The notes below the pieces were generated by a model. That model ran no database searches. It was not told the DNA's origin and was given only the letters and a program-made list of their open reading frames with translations. Shown here piece by piece: positions 1 to 12,473 of a stretch of 64,000 nt of DNA. A program made the position numbers and the translations under genes. The DNA comes from Enchytraeus crypticus (taxonomy: Eukaryota > Annelida > Clitellata > Enchytraeida > Enchytraeidae). The DNA lies in contig CAJHZI010000767.1 in assembly GCA_905160935.1 (NCBI GenBank), forward strand, positions 62,001-126,000, given 5' to 3'. Positions within the stretch are counted from its first letter, which is position 1; the number at the start of each line of letters is the position of its first letter.

Positions 1-1895
1 CTCCAAAGACAATAACATAAACCTCTAATGACCCTAGCTTTGTATCGCCAGAAATCAAGAGTTTGTTACGACGAAAGAATGCTCTGATGCGCTCTGGCAA
101 GATTGAAAAGGCAAACTCTCTTGCTAAAAAAATTGGTAATCTTATTGCTAAAGCTAATTCTAAGCAGCTATCGCGTCTCAATACAGATTCATCAACGGTT
201 GAACTCTGGCAAATGGTAAAGCAATGTCTAGGGAAAAAATCTAAGCATCTAGTTCCTGGCAACATCACTGCTGACTCCCTTAACGATCAATATGCTAATA
301 TATCAGCTGACCCTAAATATTATGCGCCTCTCTTCAAAAGTACCAATTCTAAGGCCGATTTTAAACCACTTTCTGAATTTCAAGTTTTTAATATATTGAA
401 CAACCTGAAGCCAACCGCTACTGGTTTGGATGGTCTAACTGCCTGGTTTCTCAGGTTGTCTGCTCCTGTATTCTGTCAACATCTAACAACACTTTTAACT
501 GCTTCCATGGCACAGTCTGTTGTCCCTAATCAATGGAAAACTTCTTGTATAATGCCTTTGTCTAAAGTTTCTAAACCCTCTACACTGTCCGATTTTCGTC
601 CTATTTCCATCACCCCTGTTCTTTCCAGACTTTGTGACAGAGTCATCATTTCAACTTACATTTATCCTGCTCTATTAAGTCCTCCTGCTACACCTTGTTT
701 AAATGACCAGTTCGCCTTCAGGCCAACCGGATCTACCACAGGTGCCCTGATAGCACTCTATCAGAGTATCTCATAAATGTTGTCAAGGAGTCCCTTTGTC
801 AGAGTCATTGTTCTAGATTTTAGCAAAGCTTTTGATCGGATCAGACATTCAATTGTTATTGAAAAGTTTGCTGATCTGGACATACCATCTTGCATCCATA
901 ATTGGCTTGTTAGTTTCTTTACTGGCCGTCAACATTGTACTAAATTTGATGGCAATGTATCCTCTACTGCAAATATTTCAGCTAGTGTTGTACAAGGTTC
1001 AGCTATTGGTCCGCTTCATATTCCATTACTGATTCGGATCTAAGACCTATCCACTCTTATAGTGACATTATTAAGTTCGCTGATGATGCATACCTCATTA
1101 TCCCATCTCAGTATCTTTATACCACTGACGATGAACTTGCTAACATTGACTTGTGGTCCAGTACGAACAATCTACAGTTGAATAAGTCGAAATCCCGTGA
1201 ACTTCTTTTCCAGCCTCCGCGGTCTAGATTTCTAGCAAGTTCTGTGCCACCGCTCCTAGATGGAATTGTCAGAGTCAACACCTTGAAGTGCTTGGGTGTT
1301 ACACTGCAATCCAACTTCTCTTTTTCTGTCCACGTGGATGATATAATTAGCAGTTGCTCATCTAATCTTTTTGCCATTCGCACTCTAAAATCAAAAGGTC
1401 TTAATTCTGACCTAATTGTCACTGTCTTTAAATCTATTGTACTCTCCAAGTTAACATATGCATCGCAATTTTGGTGGGGTTATGTCGGTTCCTCCGAGAG
1501 TGAACGCTTTGAAGCCTTCCTCAGGAAGGCTACAAGATGTAACTTCTATGATAGAGTACGATCTTTTGAGGATATCGCTGCCGATGCAGATGAGAAATTG
1601 TTTAACGCTATCATCAGTAACAAATAGCATGTCCTGCACCGGCTTCTTCCGCCGCTTAAAGATAATGTTAACTTTAATCTCAGGGAGAGGGCTCACCCTT
1701 TCTCTTTACCATCTAAGCGCACACCTTTGATCGATAAGAACTTTATAATTAGAATGCCATATAAAGACTCTCATTAAGTTTTTTTAAACAATGTCTGCTT
1801 ATGTTTATTACTTTCTATATTGCCATTTGTGTGTGTACGTTTTCTGCGGTATGTCAGATTTCATGTAATAAACGAATATAAACGAATACAATATA
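1..1895 (+). mobile_element. CR1/L2-like non-LTR retrotransposon, 5'-cut by window edge, broken ORF
   Basis: The pol ORF reads from about position 21 to a stop at 1775-1777. It covers the linker after the endonuclease and then a reverse transcriptase: an FRPIS motif near 600, QFAFRP near 715, a DFSKAFDR block near 815 and FADD near 1078-1090. The C-terminal region contains LKCLGV and a run resembling LTYASQFWWGY. It is interrupted by an in-frame stop at 774-776, a frameshift at about 1015-1028 and an in-frame TAG at 1625-1627, so it is dead. The 3' end is followed by a short tandem tail (units of ataaacgaat) at about 1865-1892, as is usual for CR1/L2-type elements. The clade is inferred from motif style only. 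Confidence 0.85.
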
Positions 1896-3380
1896 TTTCT
1901 TATTCTCCTTTTACGCCGCGTGCAATTAACGGTTGTTCAATTCTTGTGTGTCCCGGACAAAACTTGGCAATTATTTGAGCACCCCACCAAACTGAAGAAA
2001 TTGAAATTAGCATTAGACTTTACTACTGACTAAGCGAAATCTCCTGCGCTAGTACGACGACAAAGTGTTGATTCTGAGGCGTATCAATGCCGTCACGTAT
2101 TGTGGTGCCTGCTACACCTAGCATTGTTACTGGACAACAGTTCATTCATTCCCTATCAAACTATTGCGAACAACTGAATAGACCGACGATTTCGAGAAAA
2201 GTAGTGAAATGTTAAATATGTTATAAAGTTTTATAAATCTTGCCAGTGCTTGAACATAAAATAAAATATAAAGAATACAGTCTGCGACTGTGTAGGCCTT
2301 CCCAGTGAAAGCTCTTTCAAGTATCGAAGCGTGACGGGGCTTAATATTGAGATGTGTCATCTAAAGAGAGTTGGGATTGTTGACTTTAATATTATCTTCA
2401 CCATTGCAAAATAATATAAAAAATATACTTAAATAGAGCAATACCAACAAAAACATGATTTCCAAAAACATCAAAGCTTAGCATAACATATTTTATAACT
2501 CTACAATTTTATATTGGACTGTAATTTTCGCTTTAGCTTTCTTTCCCAAATAGTCTATTCATTGTTTATAATTTAATAATGACCAATATGTATATTTAAT
2601 TTTTCGAATTTCTCGAGTATAGAGCGTTAAACAGTAGACACTTTCTAATACAATCTTTTTGTATTTATATATTTCAAAAATACTTTGTGAACTTTTAATC
2701 TTTTACATTTTGTATCATAAAATTTATACATTTAGGCTCATATTCTATAATACTATGCACAGTTCACAGAGTCGCTATATATTCGATAATTGCCATTCTT
2801 TATAGGATAAAGGACAAAACTCTCTGCGCATCTGCAGCTACTGTATAGTGCAAAGGAATAACACATTACTAGCCAATATGTACACTTGAAGAACCCAATT
2901 CTATCAACCTAAGCCATGAGTCTCTTCAAAGTGGATCTTCAACATCTACAAAGTATTGTATTATGTGATTTCTTTATTGATGTAGCCAAGCAATGCGCTG
3001 CCTGTTGGATCTGATGGACTGAGAACACTGATCTCAACAATGGTGTTAAAAGACTGTTGGAATTACATCTTGTTGCATCACCTCCAAAGAACTCATACTG
3101 CTAACTGACTGCGTCTTGTTAGTGTACGCACCTTTGTGGTTTTCAATCAAATTAGAGCCTCGATGATATATGGGTTCCTGACATTTATGATGACGTCTTG
3201 TACAATACTCTGGTTTCTTTCCCAAAAGTAAACTACAGGTTGTTGGTGCATTAAGCGGAATGCTTTCTTTGGTCACCCAGAAATCATTTTGCTTTCATTG
3301 CTATTCGACAACAGAAGAGAAATAAGAAAGCTACATGTAGATGCAAGACGTATTAAATGTGCAAGATAAACGAAAAGCGC
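1896..3380. other. AT-rich stretch without recognised gene
   Basis: No ORF with a recognisable domain on either strand. The part from about 2880 may be the decayed 5' portion of the repeat-associated ORF that becomes readable at 3382, but I could not align it. Confidence 0.4.
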
Positions 3381-3381
3381 C

Positions 3382-3711
3382 GTGAGAATATATCAAGTCC
3401 CTCTGCTAAACTTCGATGCTGTTGATCACAATCTCGTAAACTGGCAGGAGGTTACAAGGACACAACCATCAATGCTCCAAAATATTAGCGATGAAGAAAT
3501 GGTGGAAGCTATAAAGGTACCGAAAATGTGGATATTTGAAGAGTATCCCTGTCGTACTAAAAGTGATGAGAGACCTGCAAAGCTTGTCACGGAAGCATCA
3601 GCAGGAGTTCGCGAAAATGTAAGAAGTGATAGGATATATTTGAGCCATATTGTCCTCCAGAACGAAATCCCCACTTTAGATCCAAAACGGACTGGAAACT
3701 GTTTTAATTAA
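3382..3711 (+). pseudogene. Relic of a repeat-associated hypothetical ORF
   Basis: An open frame of 109 codons without an ATG at its start. Its middle (HNLVNWQEV, then ISDEEMVEAI, then KLVTEASAGV) recalls the C-terminal part of a hypothetical protein found in many copies in invertebrate genomes, in which a Cys/His-Thr motif is followed by an ERxxKLVTEAS run. That resemblance is from memory and unverified. The missing start and the lack of a continuous upstream frame suggest a degenerate copy of a mobile-element or multicopy gene. Function unknown. Confidence 0.4.
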
Positions 3712-3719
3712 ATATCATG

Positions 3720-4275
3720 GTGCAATATGTATGGACATTTGCATTTAAATGAACTGCTGTAAGATTTAAACTAAATTTTGAAAATCTTCCTTTACCTGAT
3801 TTTCACTATAAAAAACATTTTTTTATTTTTTTTATTTCAATAATTCATTCATTTCGCACAATAGAGTTAGAAAAGTCTCACAAAATACAGCACTTCACAT
3901 GAAATGAAAAGGACACAAATGACACAAATATTTTGAACATATAGGCTATATGATCAAAATATTTTTCATTTGTAGCGGTTAATATTTCTATGAGGGTTGA
4001 AATAAGACTGCCATCTATCTCACGCTACATATTTGTAGTTGCAGTGCAATTAACACGTTTAGTAAACTTCAAAGTACATGTAAGCTATTAGTAGTTATGG
4101 AATGCTGAATTTGCAATGTAATTTCGATTATATTTTCAAAGCAATGGCGGCAAAGCTAGTCTATATTTTTGGACATAATTATTCATATAAAGTCAATAAC
4201 CAGTATGTCAGAGAAAATGTTTATTGCTAACCAAAAGCAACATCTCAAAAAATTTTCTCTGACGATCTACCCTAA
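3720..4275. other. AT-rich spacer
   Basis: No gene, RNA or repeat recognised. Confidence 0.4.
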
Positions 4276-4288
4276 TATACATGTGTAA

Positions 4289-4295
<7 letters not shown>

Positions 4296-4351
<56 letters not shown>

Positions 4352-4432
4352 CCTATATATCTGCAATGTAATGTTATATATATATATATATATATATATA
4401 CACGTATGTCTATATAAATATATATATTCATT

Positions 4433-4475
<43 letters not shown>

Positions 4476-4504
4476 GTATGTCTATATAAATATATATATT
4501 CATT

Positions 4505-4547
<43 letters not shown>

Positions 4548-4597
4548 GTATGTCTATATAAATATATATATTCATTTATATATATATATATATATAC

Positions 4598-4642
<45 letters not shown>
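4296..4642. repeat. (TA)n tract with a 72-bp higher-order unit
   Basis: Long alternating TA runs are interrupted by a block beginning cacgtatgtc that recurs at 4401, 4473 and 4545. The blocks are exactly 72 bp apart, giving a higher-order tandem repeat inside the microsatellite. Apparent YIYI-type ORFs on both strands are artefacts of this tract. Confidence 0.95.
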
Positions 4643-4643
<1 letters not shown>

Positions 4644-5100
4644 AAGCAATAGGCCTACGTACAAGGCGGTGGGGGTAAAGAGGATCTACCGCATAACGAT
4701 ATGCCTCATTTCATTATTGCAGATATATTAGTAATCTCGTATTATGAAGTCTGAGCAAATAAGGTTGACGAAGGCTACGCTCCTCTTGATGATCGAGTCA
4801 TTAAACGTTCCATCAGGTTAACAAAAACAACGTTAAATTAAACAATTTGAGTGCTACGATCGCCCAAGAGAACATCAAGCAACTTAGCATAAAAAGAAAA
4901 TGTAACTTAATTAAAGGTGATTATCCAACAACCGGAAATGAATCAGGATTTCAGAAGAATAATAGCTCTCTCCTAAATTCACAACTGAGTGGCATGAAGA
5001 CGTAGGAACTATATACATAAGACTAGATGTATTCAGTTAAATAAATTACTTGCTTTAGAATGTTTTATTAACGTAGGGGTAACTTCATGAACTTTTAAAT
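4643..5100. other. Spacer without recognised feature
   Basis: Nothing recognisable on either strand. Confidence 0.35.
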
Positions 5101-5104
5101 GACA

Positions 5105-5310
5105 GACCCTGAGGTGAATTGAACCCTTGTGGGGTCGAATCCCAGCCTCGCTGATCTGAGAGTAAAATCTCGGACATTCACAGGACTGGTTATACGGAAT
5201 ATGGTCTAAAGTACCTAACTGTTACAAATGTTGTATTAGAAGGGATAGATATCAACATAGTTGATCATTTCAAAATAATGCGTGTTTACTTTAATTTTTT
5301 AAAGTGCGTA
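5105..5310 (+). mobile_element. SINE family C copy (tRNA-like box B)
   Basis: The stretch ggggtcgaatcccag is a box-B-like promoter element, followed by a segment ending in gagtaaaatctcggacattcaca. The same order recurs in reverse at about 58780-59010 (with a better box B, gggttcaaatccca). The downstream piece with gatagatatcaacatagttg recurs at 48865-48915. Three copies in the window make this an interspersed family, probably tRNA-derived. Confidence 0.6.
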
Positions 5311-5930
5311 CGATAGAAAAGGGTCACATATTGATGAATGCTTAATTCACTGTAATGCTTCTACTTTTAGATAGACGTACGTATGAGATCAGAATGACAG
5401 CAAACTTGTCATACAATCAAAAGGCGACAGGCCCGCTTCTCAGATTAGTCTAAAGAAGCGAAGGGGTGATAGAGACAAGAACGGCTGAGATGTGGAGAGT
5501 GATTGAGAGAAAATAGGAGCAACACTAATCTACGGAGGCCTATATTGACAAGGGTATAGACCAAGTGAAAAAGATAAGTAGATTTAATTAAGGTCTAACC
5601 GAAGGGATCGAAAGAGACTCTCGAGTCAAAGCTGCCTAAACGTTAATAATAATAAAAGTTTAACGTCCGTTTCCTCATACAAGGATGATGTCAAGGACGT
5701 TCCAGAATTTACAGTCAATGAATCAATTAACTCTCAATCTTCGAATAATGCGACGCTTCATTTATAAGGTAACGTTAGAGCCTAAATAAAAATAGAGCGC
5801 ATAGAATCTAGAATTCGAAGAATGTATTTATACAACGCTTTTAAACATTGAATAGTTGTTTAATTTTTTCAATACTACGAGCCTACGAATACATTACTAG
5901 ACGAAATCTCACCTCCACCAATCTGTACTC
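5311..5930. other. Spacer without recognised feature
   Basis: No coding or repeat structure recognised. Confidence 0.35.
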
Positions 5931-5934
5931 CTCT

Positions 5935-6480
5935 GTGTAGCAATAATGTACTCGTCAGTGTACTCATCAGTGTACTAAGCAGTGTACTCAATAGTTAACT
6001 CAGCAGTGTACTCAGCAATGTACTTAGCAGTGTACTCAGCAATGTACTCAATAGTTACCTCAGCAGTGTACTCAGCAATGTACCTAGCAGTGTACTCAGC
6101 AGTGTATTTAATAGTTAACTCAGCAGTGTACTCAGCAATCTGACCAGCAGTGTACTAAGCAGTGTACTCAGAAGTGTACTCAGCAATCCGACCAGCAGTG
6201 TACTAAGCAGTGTACTTAGCAGTGTACTAAGCAGTGTAATCAGCAGTGTACTTTAGCAGTGTAGTAGCAATGTACGCATTAGTGTACCTAGTAGTGTACT
6301 TAACTGAGTAGCCTTCAGTGTTCCCAACAGTGTACCTAGCTCTGTACCCAGCAGTGAACCTAACTATATATTTAGCAGTGTACTTAGCAATACATCTAGC
6401 TCTGTACCCAGTAGTTTACCAATATGTGTACCAGCAGTGTACCCAGCTATATACCCATTAGTGAACCCAGCTGTGCACCC
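5935..6480. repeat. 12-bp minisatellite, about 45 units
   Basis: The unit agcagtgtactc and variants (agcaatgtactt, aatagttaactc) repeat head to tail. Between about 5985 and 6110 there is a higher-order 60-bp pattern in which every fifth unit is an aatagtta variant. Units decay towards the 3' end. The unit is a multiple of 3 and reads Ser-Ser-Val-Leu in one frame, but stops occur, so I do not call it coding. Confidence 0.9.
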
Positions 6481-6709
6481 AATCTGGTATTTATGGTACA
6501 GCGTACGATTCATTCAGTCAGACACATTTCGCGTAGAAATTGGATAGATTTATATACGATATTAATTCCCCAACATATTAGATTTAGAGTTTAGAGTTTT
6601 GTAGATTTTATATTACAGACTTCATTTTTTAAATTGTGAAACTTACGACACGATATATCGGTGGGAAGGGGAAAAATTCGTACTAGTTATAAGAGTTAAT
6701 TTCTTCGTA

Positions 6710-7000
6710 TTGAGTGTGGGTTGTTTGAGGAATTAACCAACCGGTAACTGCGCGTGTCGTAGAAGGCGACTAGAGTACTAAGATCCAAACTAACGTCAGA
6801 AATGGCATTCGGTTGTTGAAAGCCTAGGCTCCTGAAATTGCTAAAAATTGTATCAAACGAAAGGAAGAAATTATAGGATTTACTAGTGCTACATGGTACG
6901 AGACAGAGAGGAGTGAGGAGGATCTATTCGCATCCCGACCCTAGTTAAACTGGGATTAAAGGTACGAAGATGATGATGAAGGTGATGATGAGGATGATGA
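6710..7000 (+). mobile_element. SINE-like repeat family B, near-complete copy
   Basis: A segment of about 290 bp starting near tgggttgtttgaggaattaa, with the internal block tgtcgtagaaggcgacta, the block gatctattcgcatcccgac and the 3' end aaactgggatta followed by a (gatgat)n tail. The same order is seen at 9010-9395 (-), 15306-15520 (+), 21115-22010 (-, interrupted), 39888-40185 (+) and 52322-52460 (+). It has no coding capacity. The microsatellite tail suggests a retroposed element; I cannot name the family. Confidence 0.75.
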
Positions 7001-9005
7001 GTTAATGGCTCGCGATGACCCTAACTTTGCCACAAGAAGACGAACCAAGCCTTAAGCATTTATTGTATTGCCGTAATAATTGCACCATCAAATAATAATG
7101 AAACAAATCATTAGTGTTATAGTTTAAGAGAGTTAAAACATAAATTCGAGAACTAATTTATTTTGAAGTGCAAGAGAATTATCCTGAGGTTGCTGGAGGT
7201 CGTGTTCTGGTATCAATGATTTGACCCCCATTGGTGGCTTTCACTGATTGAGAGAGTCAAATATGTAGGCTAGACGTGGAAGAACAATGAGAATGGGAAA
7301 TGGATTGCCAATGATTTTCCTTTGAATGGACTCTAATTATGACTATTCTTGGCTTTTGACTGTTAAACATGGAGATTAGTAGGTTATTTGCGAAAATACA
7401 TCCAGAAGTACCGTGGTTCACTCAATGAGTAGATTTGGTTGGCATTTGTATATATCACGTGAGCGGCTGTATTATAGCAATAAAATTTTGAAAATGATAT
7501 TCTTTGGCGTACATCGAAGTGATTTATCCAATTCCGCTGGTGTTTTAAATGCCGTCAGGAAGATAATAATACTTGTAGTTCATCCGGGCGTTTAACATTT
7601 TACGGATTTCAGAATACTTCAGATTTGCGAAGCGTTGTGCCAATATGTGTTTTCTTTGCGACTAGATAGAATTTCCAGGTCGATACGGTATATTTCATTC
7701 ATAGTAGTTGGAGGTATATTCCATTCATTGTTGAATATTATCCAGGTTTAGTAAATCTCCATGATCAAATCGAATTTGGGATGAGAAAAAATAATCCAAA
7801 TAGTGGTATCTATTCTGAAATGGATTTATTGAGCCGGAATGGAAAACAAGATTATTTTTCGTGAAAATATGACGAATTCGTGTTGGTTCATTTACTACTG
7901 GCATCCGTTTGAGTGTGAGATCAAAGCTATATCCAGATTACTTCGAAAATTAATCCATTTATTGCGAAATTTTACCGAAGGAATACTCTTCAGGTTAACA
8001 TTGCTGTAGATACACTTTTAAATAACTATATAAGTTAAGTTTTATATTACTAATTTAATTTAAATCAAATATCTCACCTCAGATTCGTTAAACTGACACC
8101 GTATATAGAACTTTGCATCGAAGTTAAACTTGAGTTACGAGCGAGTTTCGAGACTTCAGCTTCGTTTCTGAAGTCTCGCTATGCATTACCTTCACACCCT
8201 ATCAAGCCCTCTCTCTCTTTATCTCTCAGTCTCTCCTTATAGTTGTCCTACGCACACTGTATAACTTTCTTAGTCATACTGTTCAATTGAATGTCTGTTT
8301 TGATCTTTCACTGCCTTTCACACCCGAAGAATTTAATCATTCTCTTTATAATACTCGCTCTCTTTCTCATTCACAGCGCATACGTCTATCAATGTTAGGC
8401 CTACACTATAAATATCAGCATATATCACTAGTTGTCCCGTCGCTTTGCTGCCGGTATGTATGTCTGTCATTGTTTATGTGTGTAAATCCGCCACTTAGCA
8501 ATAGAGCACAGTATATTCATCAGATGATCCTCTGCTTTTCACAGGCTTCACGCATCGGTGCCGCTATTGCGCCACCCGCTATTGTGGAAATAACGCAAAC
8601 ACGACAATCTCTTAAGCCTACCAGTTCAACATAATTGCGTACGTAGTAAAATTTAAAATTTGCGGGATGTTAACAGCCAAAATTGTCAAGTTTAGTTTGT
8701 ATACGCCGCTATAATTGTAATAATAGATGTAATGATATAATGGTAATAGGAGTAGTTGGCATGATTATTAATAATGAAAAGCAACAGTATTAATGGATGA
8801 GCAGGATTAAATGTAATGTCAGTTTGAGATTCGACTGGGATCAGTAGATGCTTGGTTAGATTCCGCCTTTCGCCGGAAAACAATATCCTAATATCCATAT
8901 TCCCTCATATAAGTGACATCGAGATATTTTCTAGAAGGTGGAAAGAAAACTAAGACCATATTCAGCACTATCCAATTCTATCATTCTAATTATGACGAGA
9001 TAGTA
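7001..9005. other. Spacer without recognised gene
   Basis: Short open frames exist (for example 8287-8634), but none shows a domain, codon bias or splice context that I can defend. Confidence 0.4.
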
Positions 9006-9009
9006 GCCT

Positions 9010-9395
9010 AATAGCACATCATCATCATCATCATCATCCCCCTCCCTTAATTCCCAGTTTAACAAAGGTCGGGATACAAGTAGACTGTCTCAAATCCTCT
9101 CTGTCCTGCGCCATACCACCAGCCAATCCCCTATTTGAGACTTTTCCATTCGTTTAAATTTTTGTAGAAATTTCTGGAGCCTAGGCGCTCACCAACCGAA
9201 TGCCCTTTCTATCGCTGGTATGGATTCTCTTCTTCTCTAAGTACGCTATTTTCAACTATTTTGTTCCGCATAATGTGTCCGACAAATTTCATCTGTTGTC
9301 GTCGTTGGTATTTTTTAGTGCTTTAGTCGCCTTCAACGTCACGCGCAGTCAGCGGTTGGTCAATTCTTCAAACAACCCGGGTACAACACGGGAAA
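9010..9395 (-). mobile_element. SINE-like repeat family B, reverse copy
   Basis: On the minus strand it carries the family B order: the gttgt(a/g)cccgggttgtttgaagaattg block, the CCTAGGCTCC-type block, gactgtct, then aaactgggaatt and a (gat)n tail (plus-strand atcatcatc at 9017-9038). It is one of six copies in the window. Confidence 0.75.
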
Positions 9396-9725
9396 GTAGT
9401 CTATTATCACAACGAGCAGTAAATTCAAATCTGTAGTCTGAGCGCTATAGCTCCTCAACTCTGTATACATAGGCATAGGTTTATAGCTTGTCATCTAAAA
9501 CATGTTGAAGTTTTACCATGTCATAAAAATGTTTTACAATTAATATGTTGCTTGGATGACAGATATTCCATTATAGATATTTAAAAAAAATGTCGTGGTG
9601 AAGATTGAGATATAATAGGCTGAAGTAAAGAACATGTACGTAGGTACGAACTGTAGAAATAAGTAAAAGTGGAGGATTGTAATATTCTGTGGAACTGCCA
9701 GTAGGTGCATTTAAATCAGTGTAAT
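9396..9725. other. Spacer
   Basis: Nothing recognised. Confidence 0.35.
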
Positions 9726-9729
9726 CACA

Positions 9730-9945
9730 CTGAGAGAGAGAAAGAGAGAGAGAGAGATAGAGAGAGAGAGAGAAAGAGAGTGAGAGAGAGAGAGAGAGAC
9801 GAGAGAGAGATTGAAAGAGAGAGAGGGAGAGTTTTATGATACACCACAGGCACCCACTGAGATTGAGAAAGATAGAGAGGATGAAAGATGGTATACCAGA
9901 GAGAGAGAGAGAGAGGAGGAGGAAGAGTGAGATCAGAGAGATAAA
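9730..9945. repeat. (GA)n microsatellite
   Basis: Purine-only GA runs with a 60-bp interruption at about 9835-9900. The Leu/Ser-rich minus-strand ORF here is an artefact of this repeat. Related (GA)n tracts end copies of the RTE-like LINE elsewhere in the window, so this tract may mark another LINE 3' end. Confidence 0.85.
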
Positions 9946-10380
9946 GAAAAATACAAATATTTAAGGGAGTGCAATTACCACTAACTACGGACAACTTCAC
10001 AGTGTCGACACAAGTAAATTTTATGATTTTATACTAGGCTCAGCTGAAATAAAGTTTAATATGTCTATACCGCTGAGGCCTGAAATTAAATCTTAGCATT
10101 ACGTATATAATTGTATTATGTCGAGGTATTTTCTACTCCCAACTAACTGTGCAAACTCATTATATACTAGACTTAAAAATTTGAGATTAGGAATATCAAT
10201 CCCACCCTACGAAAGCTTTTGTTGGAAAGCCGCATGTTAAGGCAATTTAATTAACTTATAGAAATTCTTAAGTGGGAGGAGCTGTAGCGTTATTATTTAT
10301 TTACATTAGAGGTATTTATATGTATGAAGTTTTGTTTTTTGTGTATTTTTAGTTTTTTTTCTTTATTTGCCAATTGAAAA
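9946..10380. other. Spacer
   Basis: Nothing recognised. Confidence 0.35.
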
Positions 10381-10384
10381 TGTG

Positions 10385-10795
10385 TTATCAGCCAGTAGGC
10401 AGTGCACTAAGAGAGAATATATGTTTATTTTACTTTGTCCTAGAGGCATTGGATATGTGGATTTGGAGAAAGATGGAGAGGATTAGCTGGACTCAAAGGG
10501 TTACAAATGAGGAAGTTCTGAAGAAAGTTGGTACAGAAAGACAGTTGACAAATGTTTGAGAAATAAGAAGAAGAGTTGTATAGGACACATTCTAAGGGGG
10601 GAAGGTCTATTAAAAGAGGTCATAGAAGGTAGAATGGAAGGAAAAAGAGGCAGGAGCAGGCCGAGATTAGCTATGTTAGATGATTTAAAGATCTACTCAT
10701 TAGTGGACATGAAGAGGAATGCGGAAGACAGAGAAGAGTGGAAGCGTTATATACCATAGACCTGCCAGTAGACAGTGCATTAATGGAGAAAATGT
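10385..10795 (+). mobile_element. 5'-truncated RTE-like LINE, 3' end only
   Basis: From 10440 the frame reads ALDMWIWRKMERISW, TNEEVLKKVG, then after a frameshift near 10556 GHILRGEGLLKEVIEGRMEG and a stop at 10757-10759. This matches the 3' part of the better copy at 48937-50295. Just upstream (10389-10412) lies ccagtaggcagtgcactaag, which is the extreme 3' end of the same family. Two 3' ends are therefore stacked head to tail, as in a nested or tandem insertion. Confidence 0.85.
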
Positions 10796-10894
10796 GTTTT
10801 TTCTACTTTGTCCTGGCCAGAGTTGAATAGACTAATAGTTTACTACTTATGTCGTATGAGGCGACTAAGTAGGAACCGACATATCAAATGGTTA

Positions 10895-11245
10895 CTCCAT
10901 GTGACGACGGCGGGATTAGCGCACTTGGTTTAGTTGCGCGTCAATTATTGAAGTTAAGCTGCATCGACCTCGGTTAGTACTTTGTGGGTGACCACCTTGG
11001 AAGACAGAGTGTTGGTAAAAGCTTAGAAAGAAAAATCCCAGGGTCATGGAAGGTTATTCATAAATCCGCGCCGGCTGCAATTGATGCGCAATGAAAAGGC
11101 AACGATTACTAATAATCATGGAGAGGAAGGAGGAAATGGGTCTTAAACAAGCATCTGTGCTTCCTCACCCAGTGTGCCGTTATGAGATTTGTCCTAGCTA
11201 AAATCTAAATTGAGGATAATCAGACGGGCACCGCATTTTTTGTCA
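10895..11245 (+). mobile_element. 5S rRNA-derived SINE (SINE3-like)
   Basis: The segment at about 10955-11005 (gttaagctgcatcgacctcg, then gttagtacttt and gggtgaccaccttgg) closely follows the internal control region and 3' half of eukaryotic 5S rRNA. It is preceded by a non-5S leader and followed by about 230 bp of unrelated sequence, so it is a 5S-headed retroposon, not a functional 5S gene. Polymerase III promoter activity is inferred from this resemblance. Confidence 0.65.
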
Positions 11246-12375
11246 TAGAGTTTAACTTATGCACCAAACCAATATTGGGGGTTTCGCAATAGAGATACAT
11301 ATAAATACAAATATATACAAACTGAACTGAAATCAAGAATATTAATGGAAAAGCACGCTGAAGGCCACTTGGTTCTCAAACTAAAATCTTTATTAACAAC
11401 TGTTCACTGCTTTGAATTTGTGAAATTATTAGTCCTTCTAAGCATCCATACCGTTGCAATTGGATTTGTAAGAGTTCTGAGTGAGAAATAGAGAGAGCAA
11501 AAGCAAGTGAGATAAAATGTGTTCTGTACTATCTTGAAAGTTGTGTTGAAAATGTTCCATCATAAAGTGTGACACACTCTTTCATTCGTGTCTCTCTAGT
11601 CCTCAACAATCCTCTCAATCCTCTGAAAGAAACTCTTCACATGCACAATGCAGTTTGACGCCATAAATTTAAAGCTTTGTCACAAGTTTATTAAAAATCA
11701 TTAAATCTCGGCCTATTTTCTTGATAACTTTACAATTTATTTTCAATTTCTCTTTATCTGTAGCAAATTTATATGCATACTTGTCCAATGGATATGGTTA
11801 TGTCTATATGGCCAGTGTTTGTGTAAGATTTCGATTAGGATTAGTGCTGTGAGGTGTTTAAGGCTTATGAAATTAAATATGAATATATCAGTTATTGTCA
11901 AATCAGGTCGATATCTAACGCTAAGTAGATTATTGCGATTCGTGGTGAAATTTGTGAACTGAAGCGAAACGGTAAGAAAACATCGTTGAGATCTTTACAG
12001 TGAGAGACCTTACATTGAAAGAAAGTGAGAGACCTTACATCGAAAGAATGCCTGACAGTCACGTTAGGCAGACGAATAGCCTGATTGGCCTATAGAATAG
12101 TCTGACAGGCCTATAGAATCTCAGTATTTACATTGAAGGCTCCATGGATGTTGAAGAATAGGATCTTCTGATATTCAACACCAAACTTTAGTAGTCATGA
12201 AGAAGCTCAGCACAACTCAAACAACGGCTTTTAGAAATTACACTGGTGAGCTCTCAGAATAATCTAAATCGTATTGTTGAGTTTTGTGAGCACATAGGCG
12301 CAACTCAGTTCCAAAAGAGCGGGGGAGACACAAAGTTTTTGATTGAAAGCATATAAAAAATGGTCGAATGGCAGA
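11246..12375. other. Spacer with minor local duplications
   Basis: Only short direct repeats are visible (gagagaccttacat near 12001 and 12030; ggcctatagaat near 12090 and 12108). No gene is recognised. Confidence 0.4.
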
Positions 12376-12379
12376 GTGG

Positions 12380-12383
<4 letters not shown>

Positions 12384-12462
<79 letters not shown>
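12384..12462. repeat. (TA)n microsatellite
   Basis: Uninterrupted TA dinucleotides apart from a single gata step. It directly adjoins a LINE fragment. Confidence 0.95.
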
Positions 12463-12465
<3 letters not shown>

Positions 12466-12473
12466 TATGTATG

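Noticed and set aside
4208..4652. Long Tyr/Ile-rich ORFs on both strands
   Set aside because: They are translations of a (TA)n microsatellite with a 72-bp higher-order repeat, with no coding signal.
5935..6480. CRISPR-like array of short repeats
   Set aside because: The units are contiguous 12-mers without unique spacers, in an animal genome; it is a minisatellite.
8287..8634. 115-codon ORF with many Ser and Leu
   Set aside because: No domain, no splice context, no codon bias; expected by chance in 64 kb.
10950..11010. Functional 5S rRNA gene
   Set aside because: Only the 3' two-thirds resembles 5S, fused to an unrelated leader and body; it is a 5S-derived retroposon.
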